A program made the position numbers and the translations under genes. 64,000 nt of DNA from Billgrantia aerodenitrificans (GTDB taxonomy: Bacteria; Pseudomonadota; Gammaproteobacteria; Pseudomonadales; Halomonadaceae): assembly GCF_021404405.1 (NCBI RefSeq), contig NZ_JABFTV010000001.1:310001-374000 (forward strand), written 5' to 3'. The first letter of the stretch is position 1, and the number at the start of each line of letters is the position of its first letter. Under the pieces are notes generated by a model. It worked only from the letters and a program-made list of their open reading frames with translations. It did no database searches and was not told the DNA's origin. This document shows positions 16,836 through 26,016 of this stretch, one piece after another.

Positions 16836-18044
16836 ATGAACGTCCACAAGATGTTCGAGAGTCGAGGGAGCCGGCGCCTGCTCATGGCTACCGCCATGCT
16901 TGCCGGGGTCGTCGTGCTGACAGGATGCGAGAGCCAGGCCGACACCCAGGCCGGTGCCGAACAAGGGCCACCGCCGCCCCAGGTCAGCGTGGCTCAGGTG
17001 TTGGTCGAAGACGTGGAGTTGTGGGACGCCTTCACCGGCCGTATCGAGGCGGTGGAGACGGTGGACCTGCGACCGCGCGTGTCCGGCTACATTGAGAGCG
17101 TCAACTATACCGAGGGTGAGAAGGTCGAGAAGGGCGACGTGCTGTTCGTCATCGACCCGCGTCCCTACCGAGCTGAGCTGGAGCGGGCCGAGGCCGAGCT
17201 GCAGCGAGCCCGAGCCCGTGCCGAACTGGCACGCAGCGAAGCCGCCCGGGCCGAGGCACTGTCTCAGAGCCGCTCGATCTCCCGCGAGGAGCTGGACCAG
17301 CGGCGTGCGGCGGCGGCCACCGCCGAGGCCGACATTCTCGCCGCTCAAGCCATTGCCGAGACGGCCCGGCTCAACATGGAGTTCACAGAAGTGCGTGCGC
17401 CTATCTCCGGGCGTGCCGGCAGGGCGCTGGTCACCTCGGGCAATCTGGTTTCCGAAGCCACGCCGCTGACCAGCATCGTCGCCCTGGATCGGGTCCACGT
17501 GCACTTCCACAGCGACGAGCGGGCCTACCTGCACTACGACGCCCTGGCGCGCAACGGCGGGCAGTTCAGCCTGCGCGACGGCGGCGTTCCGGTGCGTGTG
17601 GGTCTGGCCAGCGACGAGGACTACCCCTACCGCGGCGAGGTCGACTTCATCGACAACCGTCTCGATGCCGACACCGGCACCATCCTGACCCGTGCCGTGC
17701 TCGACAACGGCGAGGGGCGCTTTGCTCCCGGCATGTATGCCCGCGTTCAGCTACTGGCGGGCAGCGCTGAGGGAACTCTGCTGATCGACGACAAGGCAGT
17801 GCTCACCGACCAGGACCGCAAGTACGTCTATGTGGTCGACGAGGGCCGAGCCATGCGTCGCGACGTGCAGCTCGGGCGCATGGTCGACGGCCTGCGGGTG
17901 GTGACGACGGGTCTCGAGCCCAGCGACCAAGTGGTGGTGAACGGTGCCCAGCGGATCTTCTTCCCGGGCATGCCGGTGGCGGCGGAAAGCGTCGACATGC
18001 GCGGCTCAGGCGCGGCATCCGGCGAGTACGCTGCCGTGCGCTGA
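16836..18044 (+). CDS. RND efflux periplasmic adaptor lipoprotein (MexE-like)
   Basis: A 402-residue membrane fusion protein. The N-terminus has a lipoprotein signal ending in the lipobox LTGC (Cys at about residue 29). The barrel-sandwich/lipoyl parts SGYIESVNYTEGEKVEKGDVLFVIDPRPY and APISGRAGRALVTSGNLV flank a coiled-coil hairpin rich in Ala, Glu and Arg (about 110-175), followed by beta-barrel and membrane-proximal domains. It links the inner-membrane RND pump to the outer-membrane channel. Start 16836 has a purine-rich GGGAGAGGGAG site; an ATG at 16818 would place the site inside the gene. First gene of a three-gene pump operon; closest by motifs to MexE/AcrA. Confidence 0.95.
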   Translation: MNVHKMFESRGSRRLLMATAMLAGVVVLTGCESQADTQAGAEQGPPPPQVSVAQVLVEDVELWDAFTGRIEAVETVDLRPRVSGYIESVNYTEGEKVEKGDVLFVIDPRPYRAELERAEAELQRARARAELARSEAARAEALSQSRSISREELDQRRAAAATAEADILAAQAIAETARLNMEFTEVRAPISGRAGRALVTSGNLVSEATPLTSIVALDRVHVHFHSDERAYLHYDALARNGGQFSLRDGGVPVRVGLASDEDYPYRGEVDFIDNRLDADTGTILTRAVLDNGEGRFAPGMYARVQLLAGSAEGTLLIDDKAVLTDQDRKYVYVVDEGRAMRRDVQLGRMVDGLRVVTTGLEPSDQVVVNGAQRIFFPGMPVAAESVDMRGSGAASGEYAAVR

Positions 18045-18134
18045 GCCGATCACCGCCCAGCACGACTCCAGATAACCATAACCCCTGACTTGTACGGGGC
18101 GGACCGCGCGTCCGTCCCGTAAGGGAGTCTTGTC

Positions 18135-21100
18135 ATGAATTTTGCCAAGTTCTTCGTCGACCGACCGATCTTCGCCGCGGTGCTGTCGATCCTGATCTTC
18201 ATCGCCGGTGCGATCACCATCCCGCTGCTGCCAGTCAGCGAATACCCCGACGTGGTGCCGCCGACGGTGCAGGTGCGGGCGGTTTATCCCGGCGCCAACC
18301 CCAGCGAGATCGCCGACACCGTGGCCACGCCACTTGAGGAGGCCATCACCGGTGTGGAGAACCTGATGTACATGAAGTCGGTGGCCGGCTCCGACGGGGT
18401 GCTGGCGCTGACGCTGACCTTCCGTCCCGGCACCGACCCGGACGAGGCCCAGGTGCAGGTGCAGAACCGGGTCAGCCAGGCCTTGGCGCGGCTGCCCGAG
18501 GCGGTGCGCCGCCAGGGCGTGACCACCGACAAGCAGTCGCCCGACCTGACCATGGTGCCGCAGCTGATCTCGCCGGACGGGCGCTACGACAGCACCTACC
18601 TGCGCAACTACGCAGCGCTGCACGTGCGTGACGAGCTTGCGCGGCTCGAGGGGGTGGGCCAGGCAATGCTGTTCGGTGCCGGGGACTACGCCATGCGGGT
18701 GTGGATCGACCCCGACCGCGCCGCCGCCCGCGGGCTCACCGCCGGCGACATCATCGCCGCGATCCGCGAGCAGAACGTGCAGGTCTCGGCCGGCCAGCTC
18801 GGTGCGCCGCCGACGCCGCAGTCGTCCGACTTCCTGGTTTCAATCAACGCCCAGGGGCGTCTGACCACTGAGGAGGAGTTCGGCAACATCGTGGTCAGAG
18901 CGGGTAGCGGTGGCCAGATCACCTACCTCTCCGACGTCGCACGTGTCGAACTCGGCGCCGCCGAGTATTCACTGCGGGCGCTGCTCGACAACCAGCAGGC
19001 GGTGGCCATCGGTATCTTCCAGGCACCGGGCTCCAATGCCATCGCGCTCTCCGACGCGGTGCGCGACAAGATGGAGGAGCTCTCCCAGCGCTTCCCCGAA
19101 GGGGTGGAGTACACCATCGTCTACGACCCCACGGTGTTCGTGCGCGACTCGATCCAGTCGGTGATCAAGACCCTGCTGGAAGCGGTGCTGCTGGTGGTGC
19201 TGGTGGTCACGCTGTTCCTGCAGACCTGGCGCGCCTCGGTGATCCCGCTGCTGGCGGTGCCGGTGTCGATCGTCGGCACCTTCGCCGTGCTCTATCTGCT
19301 CGGCTTCTCGATCAATACCCTGACCCTGTTCGGCCTGGTGCTGGCCATCGGCATCGTGGTCGACGACGCCATCGTGGTGGTGGAGAACGTCGAGCGCAAC
19401 ATCGAGGAGGGGCTCGCGCCGCTGGCGGCAGCCCACCAGGCCATGCGCGAGGTGAGCGGGCCGATCATCGCCATCTCGGTGGTGCTGTGCGCGGTGTTCA
19501 TCCCGATGGCCTTCCTCGAGGGCGTCACCGGCCAATTCTATCGCCAGTTCGCGGTGACCATCGCCATCTCCACGGTAATCTCGGCGATCAACTCGCTGAC
19601 GCTGTCGCCGGCGCTAGCGGCGCTGCTGCTCAAGCCCCACGACGCGCCCAAGGACCGCCTATCGCGGCTGATCGACTTCCTGTTCGGCTGGGTGTTCCGT
19701 CCCTTCAACCGCTTCTTCAACGCCAGCTCCAAGGGCTACCAGGGCGGCGTGGCGCGCAGCCTGCGTCGACGCGGCGCGGTATTCGCCGTCTACGCGCTGC
19801 TGCTGGCGGGTACCGGGGTGATGTTCCAGATGGTGCCGGGCGGCTTCATCCCCACCCAGGACAAGATGTACCTGATCGGCGGCGCCAAGCTGCCCGAGGG
19901 CGCATCCCTCGACCGCACCGAAGCGGTGATCCGGCGCATGACAGAGCTGGCGCTCGAAACTGAAGGGGTGACCTCGGCGGTGGCGTTTCCCGGGCTCAAC
20001 CCGCTGCAGTTCACCAACACGCCCAACACCGGCACGGTGTTCTTCGGCCTCGACCCCTTCGAGTCGCGCTCGCGCAGCGCCAACGAGATCGTCGCCGAGC
20101 TCAACGGCAAGTTCGGTGCCATGCAGGAGGCGTTCAGCTTCGCCTTTACCCCGCCGGCTATTCTCGGCATCGGTTCGGGCTCGGGCTTCTCGCTGTTCGT
20201 GCAGGACCGCGCCGGGCTCGGCTACGGTGAGCTGCAGCAGGCGGTGGATGGCTTCAGCGGCGCGCTGATGCAGGCGCCGGGCATGGGCTATCCGATCACT
20301 TCCTACCAGTCCAACGTGCCGCAGCTCGACCTGCATGTCGATCGGGTCAAGGCCAAGACCCAGGGCGTGGCGCTGACCGACCTGTTCGAGACCCTGCAGG
20401 TCTACCTCGGCTCGGTCTACGTCAACGACTTCAACCGCTTCGGGCGTACCTGGCAGGTGATGGCCCAGGCCGACGGCGACTTCCGTATGGACGTGGCCAA
20501 CATCGAGCGCCTGCGCACCCGCAACGAGCATGGCGAGATGGTGCCCATCGGCAGCATGATCCGGGTCGACCGCACCTTCGGCCCCGACCCGGTGATCCGC
20601 TACAACGGCTACCCGGCGGCGGACTTGATGGGCGAGGCCGACCCGCGGGTGTTGTCGTCGAGCCAGGCCATCCAGGTGGTGGAGCAGCTCGCCGCGGGAG
20701 TGCTGCCGGCGGGCATGGCATTCGAGTGGACCGACCTGAGCTATCAGCAGGTCAACCAGGGCGGGGCGGCGCTGATCGTGTTCCCGCTGGCCATCCTGCT
20801 GGTGTTCCTGGCGCTGGCCGCGCTCTACGAGAGCTGGACGCTCCCGCTGGCGGTGATCCTGATCGTGCCGATGTGCATGCTCTCGGCGCTGATCGGCGTG
20901 AAGCTCACCGGCGGCGACAACAACATCTTCGTCCAGGTGGGGCTGGTGGTGTTGATCGGCCTGGCGTGCAAGAACGCCATCCTGATCGTCGAGTTCGCCC
21001 GCGAGCTGGAGATGCAGGGCCGCGGCATCGTCGAGGCCGCGCTGGAGGCGTGCCGCCTGCGCCTGCGCCCGATCATCATGACCTCGATCACCTTCACCGC

Positions 21101-21308
21101 GGCGGTGGTGCCGCTGATGCTGGCCGGTGGTGCCGGCGCCGAGGTGCGCCAGGCGCTGGGCACGGCGGTGTTCGCCGGCATGCTCGGCGTGACCCTGTTC
21201 GGCCTGTTCCTGACCCCGGTGTTCTACGTCGCCCTGCGCAAGCTGGTCTCGCGCGGGCAGGCCGAACCCCGTGACGCACAGCCCGTGGAGGGCGCCTACC
21301 ATGCCTGA
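18135..21308 (+). CDS. RND multidrug efflux pump, inner-membrane subunit (MexF-like)
   Basis: A 1057-residue HAE-1 RND transporter beginning MNFAKFFVDRPIFAAVLSIL. Twelve transmembrane segments are visible in the two-fold arrangement, with the TM4 proton-relay Asp pair in GIVVDDAIVVVENVER (about 408-409), the TM10 Lys region VLIGLACKNAILIVEFA (about 940) and two large periplasmic loops. The trimer captures drugs from the periplasm or outer leaflet and expels them using proton-motive force. The next gene (outer-membrane factor) overlaps its end by 8 bases. Overall motifs fit MexF/AcrB, with MexEF-OprN as the nearest model. Confidence 0.97.
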   Translation: MNFAKFFVDRPIFAAVLSILIFIAGAITIPLLPVSEYPDVVPPTVQVRAVYPGANPSEIADTVATPLEEAITGVENLMYMKSVAGSDGVLALTLTFRPGTDPDEAQVQVQNRVSQALARLPEAVRRQGVTTDKQSPDLTMVPQLISPDGRYDSTYLRNYAALHVRDELARLEGVGQAMLFGAGDYAMRVWIDPDRAAARGLTAGDIIAAIREQNVQVSAGQLGAPPTPQSSDFLVSINAQGRLTTEEEFGNIVVRAGSGGQITYLSDVARVELGAAEYSLRALLDNQQAVAIGIFQAPGSNAIALSDAVRDKMEELSQRFPEGVEYTIVYDPTVFVRDSIQSVIKTLLEAVLLVVLVVTLFLQTWRASVIPLLAVPVSIVGTFAVLYLLGFSINTLTLFGLVLAIGIVVDDAIVVVENVERNIEEGLAPLAAAHQAMREVSGPIIAISVVLCAVFIPMAFLEGVTGQFYRQFAVTIAISTVISAINSLTLSPALAALLLKPHDAPKDRLSRLIDFLFGWVFRPFNRFFNASSKGYQGGVARSLRRRGAVFAVYALLLAGTGVMFQMVPGGFIPTQDKMYLIGGAKLPEGASLDRTEAVIRRMTELALETEGVTSAVAFPGLNPLQFTNTPNTGTVFFGLDPFESRSRSANEIVAELNGKFGAMQEAFSFAFTPPAILGIGSGSGFSLFVQDRAGLGYGELQQAVDGFSGALMQAPGMGYPITSYQSNVPQLDLHVDRVKAKTQGVALTDLFETLQVYLGSVYVNDFNRFGRTWQVMAQADGDFRMDVANIERLRTRNEHGEMVPIGSMIRVDRTFGPDPVIRYNGYPAADLMGEADPRVLSSSQAIQVVEQLAAGVLPAGMAFEWTDLSYQQVNQGGAALIVFPLAILLVFLALAALYESWTLPLAVILIVPMCMLSALIGVKLTGGDNNIFVQVGLVVLIGLACKNAILIVEFARELEMQGRGIVEAALEACRLRLRPIIMTSITFTAAVVPLMLAGGAGAEVRQALGTAVFAGMLGVTLFGLFLTPVFYVALRKLVSRGQAEPRDAQPVEGAYHA

Positions 21309-22779
21309 TCTGGCCAAACCGATGAGAGCCCTGCGCAACCTGATGCCGTTGCCGCTCGCCCTGGCGCTGGCCGCCTGTGCGGTGGGGCCCGACTACCGCG
21401 CGCCGACGCTGGCCGAGCCCGCCGCCCTGGCGCGCGCTGAGGCTGAGCTCGTCACTCCCGAGGCGGTCGAGCGCGAGTTCTGGCGCGGCTTCGACGACCC
21501 GCTGCTGAGCGAGCTGGTCGAGGAGGCCTTCGACGCCAACCACGACCTGCGCATCGCCCTGGCGCGTCACGACCGCAGCCTGGCACTGCTGCGCCAGTCG
21601 CGCCGGGACCTGGCGCCCAGCGTCACCGCCCAGGGCGGCGCCTCGCACCAGCGTGCCAGCGCCGACCAGATGCCCCAGGCGACGCGCTCCCAGCGCGACT
21701 TCGAAAGCTACGACGCCAGTGTCGCCGCGCTGTGGGAGCTCGACTTCTTCGGCCGCGTGCGGCGCGCCGTGGAGGCCCAGCAGGCCGAAGCAGAGGCCTC
21801 GGGCGCCGATGTGCGCGCCATGCAGGTGGTGGTGGTCGGCGAGCTGGTCGATCAGTACATGCGCCTGCGTGGGCTGCAGGAGCAACTGCGTGTGGCCGAG
21901 GCCAACGCCGATTACCAGCGGGAATCGCTGGCCTTGGTCGACGCGCGGCTGGAGGCAGGGCGCGGCACCGAGTTCGACAGCGTGCGCGCTCGGGCGCAGC
22001 TCGAAAGCACGCTGTCGCGGATTCCGGCCATTGAAGGCGAGATCGCCGCCATCACTCATCGCCTGGCGGTGCTGACCGGGCGCGAGCCCGGCGCGCTGAT
22101 CGCCCGGCTGGAGGCGCCGGCACCGCTGCCGGCGCTACACCAGCGAGTGGCGGTGGGCCTGCCCGGCGAGCTGCTGCGCCGCCGTCCCGATATCGCAGCC
22201 GCCGAGCGGCGCCTGCACGCCGCCACCGCCAGCATCGGCGTGGCCACGGCCGATCTTTACCCGCGCTTCACTCTGAGCGGTCTGCTCGGCACCCAGGCCG
22301 CCAGCACAGGCGATCTGTTCGGCCGCGACAGCCAGACCCGACTGGTGGCGCTGGGGGTGGACTGGTCGTTCCTCGATAGCGGCCGGGTGCGGGCGCGCAT
22401 GGCTGCCGCCGATGCCGACGCCGAGGCCAACCTGGCGCGCTACGAGCAGGCCGTGCTGCTGGCGCTGGAGGAGGCCGAGACGGCGCTTGCCCGCTATGCC
22501 CAGTCGCTGCGCGAGCGTGAGCATCTGGCGGCCGCCGCCGAGGCCAGCGCAGAGGCGGCCCGTCAGGCGCGGGTGCGCTTCGAGGTCGGCGTGATCGACT
22601 TCCTCGAAGTGATCGACAGCGAGCGTTCACGACTCGAGGCCGAGGACGGCCTGGCCCAGAGCAACGTGCGTGCCGCCACCGCCCTGGTGGGGCTCTACCG
22701 CGCCCTGGCCGGCGGCTGGGAAGAGCGCATGGACGCGCCGCGCCAAGCGAATGCCGAACCGGCGCTGACCTCCACTTGA
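21301..22779 (+). CDS. RND efflux outer-membrane factor (OprN/NodT-like lipoprotein)
   Basis: A 492-residue TolC-type outer-membrane factor. A signal sequence ends in a lipobox-like LALAAC (Cys at about 26), then CAVGPDYRAP, the usual start of NodT-family channels. Two repeats of long coiled-coil helices and beta strands follow; VGLPGELLRRRPDIAAAERRLHAATASIGVATADLYP is the family signature. It trimerises to form the exit duct for the adaptor and pump encoded just upstream. The ATG at 21301 overlaps the pump gene by 8 bases, so translation is coupled. Confidence 0.95.
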   Translation: MPDLAKPMRALRNLMPLPLALALAACAVGPDYRAPTLAEPAALARAEAELVTPEAVEREFWRGFDDPLLSELVEEAFDANHDLRIALARHDRSLALLRQSRRDLAPSVTAQGGASHQRASADQMPQATRSQRDFESYDASVAALWELDFFGRVRRAVEAQQAEAEASGADVRAMQVVVVGELVDQYMRLRGLQEQLRVAEANADYQRESLALVDARLEAGRGTEFDSVRARAQLESTLSRIPAIEGEIAAITHRLAVLTGREPGALIARLEAPAPLPALHQRVAVGLPGELLRRRPDIAAAERRLHAATASIGVATADLYPRFTLSGLLGTQAASTGDLFGRDSQTRLVALGVDWSFLDSGRVRARMAAADADAEANLARYEQAVLLALEEAETALARYAQSLREREHLAAAAEASAEAARQARVRFEVGVIDFLEVIDSERSRLEAEDGLAQSNVRAATALVGLYRALAGGWEERMDAPRQANAEPALTST

Positions 22780-22813
22780 GAGGGCGAGTCGCTGGCTTGC
22801 CCGCCTGACGACC

Positions 22814-22844
22814 AGCCGGCATGGCGCCATGCGCCGTGCCGGCT
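22814..22844 (+). terminator. long hairpin after the RND operon
   Basis: A 14-bp stem (AGCCGGCATGGCGC with GCGCCGTGCCGGCT, one G-T pair) with a 3-base loop lies 35 bases after the outer-membrane factor stop. There is no T tract, so it may act as a Rho-assisted stop or an mRNA 3' stabiliser rather than a classic intrinsic terminator. Confidence 0.5.
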
Positions 22845-23011
22845 CCATCTATCCCACGTTCGGTGGTACGTCCCCCAGTAAGCACTCGCTGACCCGGCAC
22901 TGGCGGTAGCACGATGTCTTCCCCCATTTTCTGCTATGCTGCTCGCCTTCCTTTAGACGAAGCCCGGCATTGGCAGGGGCCTTCGCCATTCATTCTCGCA
23001 GGTCCATTTCC

Positions 23012-24412
23012 GTGTCCGACTCTCCCAACGACGGGGCCTTTGCCTCGCTGCCGCTGGCGCCACAGTTGCTGGCCAATCTCGATTCGCTCGGCTACCACGC
23101 CATGACGCCGATCCAGGCCGCGAGCCTGCCGCCGGTGCTGGCCGGTCGCGACGTGATCGCCCAGGCCAGGACCGGCTCGGGCAAGACCGCAGCATTCGGC
23201 CTGGGGCTGCTGTCGCGCCTCGATGTCTCGCGCTTTCAGGTTCAGGCGCTGGTGCTCTGTCCGACTCGCGAGCTGGCCGACCAGGTGGCCGGCGAGATCC
23301 GGCGGCTAGCGCGCACGCTGCCTAACGTCAAGGTGCTGACCCTGTGCGGCGGCGCTCCCTTCGGCCCGCAGCTGGCCTCGCTGGCCCATGGCGCTCATGT
23401 GGTGGTGGGCACGCCCGGTCGTATAGAAGAGCACCTGCGCAAGGGCTCGCTCGATCTCGCTGCGCTCGACGTGCTGGTGCTGGACGAGGCCGATCGCATG
23501 CTCGACATGGGCTTTCAGCCCAGCCTGGAGGCGATCGTCGGCGCGACGCCGGCCAGCCGCCAGACCCTGCTGTTCAGCGCTACCTTCAGCGATGAGGTGA
23601 GGGGCATCGCCCAGGGGCTGATGCGCGAGCCGGCCGAGGTGGCGGTGGCCGAGAGCCATGATGACAGCACCATTCGCCAGCGCGTCTACCGGGTGGCCGA
23701 CGAGGCAGAGCGCTTCGCTGCCCTGCGCGGACTGCTGCTGCAGCACCGGCCGCGCTCCAGCGTGGTGTTCTGCAACACCCGGCGCGAGGCCCAGGAGCTT
23801 GCCGATGCCCTCTCCGAGGCGGGCTTCAGCGCCCTGGCGCTGCACGGCGACCTGGAGCAGCGCGATCGCGACCGCATCCTGGTACTGTTCGCCAACCACA
23901 GCGTCTCCATCCTGGTGGCTACCGACGTGGCGGCCCGGGGGCTGGATATCGCCGCGCTGGATGCGGTATTCAATTACCAGATCGCGCGTGACCTCGAAGT
24001 CCACGTGCATCGCGTCGGGCGTACCGGTCGCGCCGGCGGCTCCGGCATCGCCTGCACCCTGGTCAGCGAGAGCGAGGCCTATCGCCTCGAGCGGCTCAAC
24101 GAGTTTCTCGGCGAAGCGCTGGAAGAAGCGCCACTGCCGCCGCGCAGCGTGCTGGCGCGGGAGCCCTTTCTGCCGGAGATGGCCACGCTGCAGCTCGATG
24201 GTGGCAAGAAGCAGAAGGTGCGCCCCGGCGATATTCTCGGCGCCTTGACCGGCGAGGGTGGCATCGAGGGGGCTCAAGTAGGCAAGATCAAGGTGCTGGA
24301 GCGTAGCGCCTACGTGGCGGTGCGGCGCGAGGTTGCCAAGGCGGCGCTGGCCCAGCTCGGCACAGGCAAGCTCAAGGGACGCTCGTTTCGCGCCCGGCGT
24401 GTCAGCCGCTGA
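23012..24412 (+). CDS. dbpA: ATP-dependent RNA helicase DbpA
   Basis: A 466-residue DEAD-box helicase. Visible motifs are Q-motif GYHAMTPIQ, motif I ARTGSGKT, DEAD box LDEADRML, motif III SAT, motif V VATDVAARGLD and motif VI HRVGRTGR. The C-terminal 75 residues (KKQKVRPGDILGALTGEGGIEGAQVGKIKVLERSAYV type) form the DbpA RNA-binding domain that in E. coli recognises hairpin 92 of 23S rRNA, so a role in 50S subunit assembly is expected. The GTG start gives an N-terminus matching E. coli DbpA; a TTG at 22970 would add 14 residues with no better ribosome site. The RIO kinase gene follows after 27 bases. Confidence 0.9.
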   Translation: MSDSPNDGAFASLPLAPQLLANLDSLGYHAMTPIQAASLPPVLAGRDVIAQARTGSGKTAAFGLGLLSRLDVSRFQVQALVLCPTRELADQVAGEIRRLARTLPNVKVLTLCGGAPFGPQLASLAHGAHVVVGTPGRIEEHLRKGSLDLAALDVLVLDEADRMLDMGFQPSLEAIVGATPASRQTLLFSATFSDEVRGIAQGLMREPAEVAVAESHDDSTIRQRVYRVADEAERFAALRGLLLQHRPRSSVVFCNTRREAQELADALSEAGFSALALHGDLEQRDRDRILVLFANHSVSILVATDVAARGLDIAALDAVFNYQIARDLEVHVHRVGRTGRAGGSGIACTLVSESEAYRLERLNEFLGEALEEAPLPPRSVLAREPFLPEMATLQLDGGKKQKVRPGDILGALTGEGGIEGAQVGKIKVLERSAYVAVRREVAKAALAQLGTGKLKGRSFRARRVSR

Positions 24413-24439
24413 TTGCCGCTTTGAACAGTAGGAGGATAG

Positions 24440-25342
24440 GTGAAGGTACCTAAACGATTGCAGCCGCTGATCGACGACGGCTTGATCGACGCAGTCGAGA
24501 GTCAGCTGATGAGCGGCAAGGAAGCCCAGGTCTTCGTGGTGATTTCCCACGGCGAGCGCCGCTGCGCCAAGGTCTTCAAGGAGGCCAAGCAGCGCAGCTT
24601 CAAGCAGGCGGTGCAGTACCAGGAGGGGCGTCGCGAACGCAACAGTCGTCGCTCGCGGGCCATGGCCAAGAAGACCCGCTACGGCCAGAAGGAGCAGGAG
24701 CAGGCCTGGCTCAACGCCGAGGTTGATGCCCTCTACCGGCTGGCGGCGGCCGATGTGCGGGTGCCGCAGCCCTATGGCTTCATCGACGGCGTGCTGCTGA
24801 TGGAGATGATCAGCGATGCCGAGGGCCTGACCGCCCCGCGCCTGGACGACGTGACCCTGAGCCCCGAGCAGGCCCGGGAGTACTACGCCAAGATCCTGCG
24901 CGACGTGGTCAAGATGCTGTGCGCCGGTCTGGTGCACGGCGACCTTTCCGAATTCAACGTGCTACTGGCCACCGACGGGCCGGTGATCATCGACCTGCCC
25001 CAGGCGGTGGACGCCGCCGGTAACAACAGCGCCGAGTGGATGTTCGAGCGCGACGTCGACAACATGCGCCGCTACTTCGGCCGCTTTGCCCCGGAGCTGC
25101 TGGCCACCGACTACGGCAAGGAGATCTGGGCGCTCTACGAAGCCGGCGAGCTGCACCCGGAGAGCCAGCTCACGGGTTGCTTCGAGCATGACACCAGCAC
25201 CGTGGACGTCGGCGAGCTGATGACCGTGATCGACGATGTGCGCGAGGAGGAGGCGTACCGCCAGGGGATGCGCAACCGCGGCGACGAGCCCGGCGTGGAG
25301 GAGGCCGCCGAGGAGTGGCAGGAGTCCCAGCGGGAGCGTTGA
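24440..25342 (+). CDS. RIO1-family serine protein kinase
   Basis: A 300-residue RIO kinase. The nucleotide site has GKEAQVFVV and the Lys in RRCAKVFK (about 43); the catalytic loop is LVHGDLSEFNVLL (about 157-169) and the metal-binding loop is IIDLPQAVD (about 178). It lacks the activation-loop and substrate lobe of ordinary kinases, as expected for RIO. The basic segment EGRRERNSRRSRAMAKKTRYG resembles the flexible loop of RIO1. In archaea and eukaryotes RIO proteins act in small-subunit maturation; bacterial roles are little known. GTG start with GTAGGAGG upstream. It lies 27 bases after dbpA, suggesting a shared ribosome-related task. Confidence 0.9.
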   Translation: MKVPKRLQPLIDDGLIDAVESQLMSGKEAQVFVVISHGERRCAKVFKEAKQRSFKQAVQYQEGRRERNSRRSRAMAKKTRYGQKEQEQAWLNAEVDALYRLAAADVRVPQPYGFIDGVLLMEMISDAEGLTAPRLDDVTLSPEQAREYYAKILRDVVKMLCAGLVHGDLSEFNVLLATDGPVIIDLPQAVDAAGNNSAEWMFERDVDNMRRYFGRFAPELLATDYGKEIWALYEAGELHPESQLTGCFEHDTSTVDVGELMTVIDDVREEEAYRQGMRNRGDEPGVEEAAEEWQESQRER

Positions 25343-25394
25343 ACCGAATTGGAGTACCCTTCGAATCATCTCCAATAACCGAGCGAGGATCGCC

Positions 25395-25988
25395 ATGTCG
25401 TTGCTTAAAGCGCTGCCCATCCATTCCGGACGCTTGCTTGCAATTGCCTTGGCCCTGCTGCTGGCAGGCTGCCAGATGCAGCCACCGGAGCCACCCGACG
25501 AGGACAAGGCGGCTATCGACCGCATGCTGGTATTGATCGACGAGCGACTCGACGTGGCCCCACTGGTAGCCCAGTCCAAGTGGAACAGCGGCGCGCCCAT
25601 CGAGGCGCCGGAGCGCGAGGCGCAGATTCTCGATCAGGTGGCAGAGGATGCCGAGGCGGCTGGCGTCGACGATGCCTTCGCCCGGCGCTTCTTCGACAAG
25701 CAGTTCGAGGCCAGCAAGCAGGTTCAGCGGCGCCTGCACCACCAATGGCTGCAGGAGGGGCGCTCCACCTTCGCCGACCCGCCCGATCTCGCCGAAGAGG
25801 TGCGCCCGGTGCTCGACCGCCTGACGCCCCAGCTGATCGAAGCGCTGGCCGACATGCAGCGCATCGCCGAGGTGGAGGGGGCGGGGCGCTACCTCGAGCA
25901 GCGCGCCGCCGAATTGATCCAGGACGACTTCGATGGCGAACCGCGTGATGTGGCGATCGCGCCGCTGAGAGAGCGCTTCGCGCCATAG
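25395..25988 (+). CDS. secreted chorismate mutase, AroQ-gamma class, as a lipoprotein
   Basis: A 197-residue all-helical protein. The N-terminal signal ends in LLLAGCQ, a lipobox with Cys at about residue 27, so it is probably anchored in the envelope. The AroQ pattern follows: DRMLVLIDERLDVAPLVAQSKWNSGAPIEAPEREAQIL (about 42-80), with the conserved Arg, Lys and Glu of the chorismate site, then ASKQVQRRLHHQW. Gamma-class enzymes convert chorismate to prephenate outside the cytoplasm. Usual members have a cleaved signal peptide without lipidation. Start 25395 follows GAGGAT. It is 52 bases from the RIO gene. Confidence 0.85.
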   Translation: MSLLKALPIHSGRLLAIALALLLAGCQMQPPEPPDEDKAAIDRMLVLIDERLDVAPLVAQSKWNSGAPIEAPEREAQILDQVAEDAEAAGVDDAFARRFFDKQFEASKQVQRRLHHQWLQEGRSTFADPPDLAEEVRPVLDRLTPQLIEALADMQRIAEVEGAGRYLEQRAAELIQDDFDGEPRDVAIAPLRERFAP

Positions 25989-26016
25989 CGGCCAGTTTTC
26001 GCGCCATGGCGAACCC

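Noticed and set aside
19659..21338. A 559-codon open frame antisense to the RND pump gene
   Set aside because: Composition is His/Gln/Arg-rich, the usual signature of a shadow of hydrophobic coding sequence; the plus-strand pump gene is certain.
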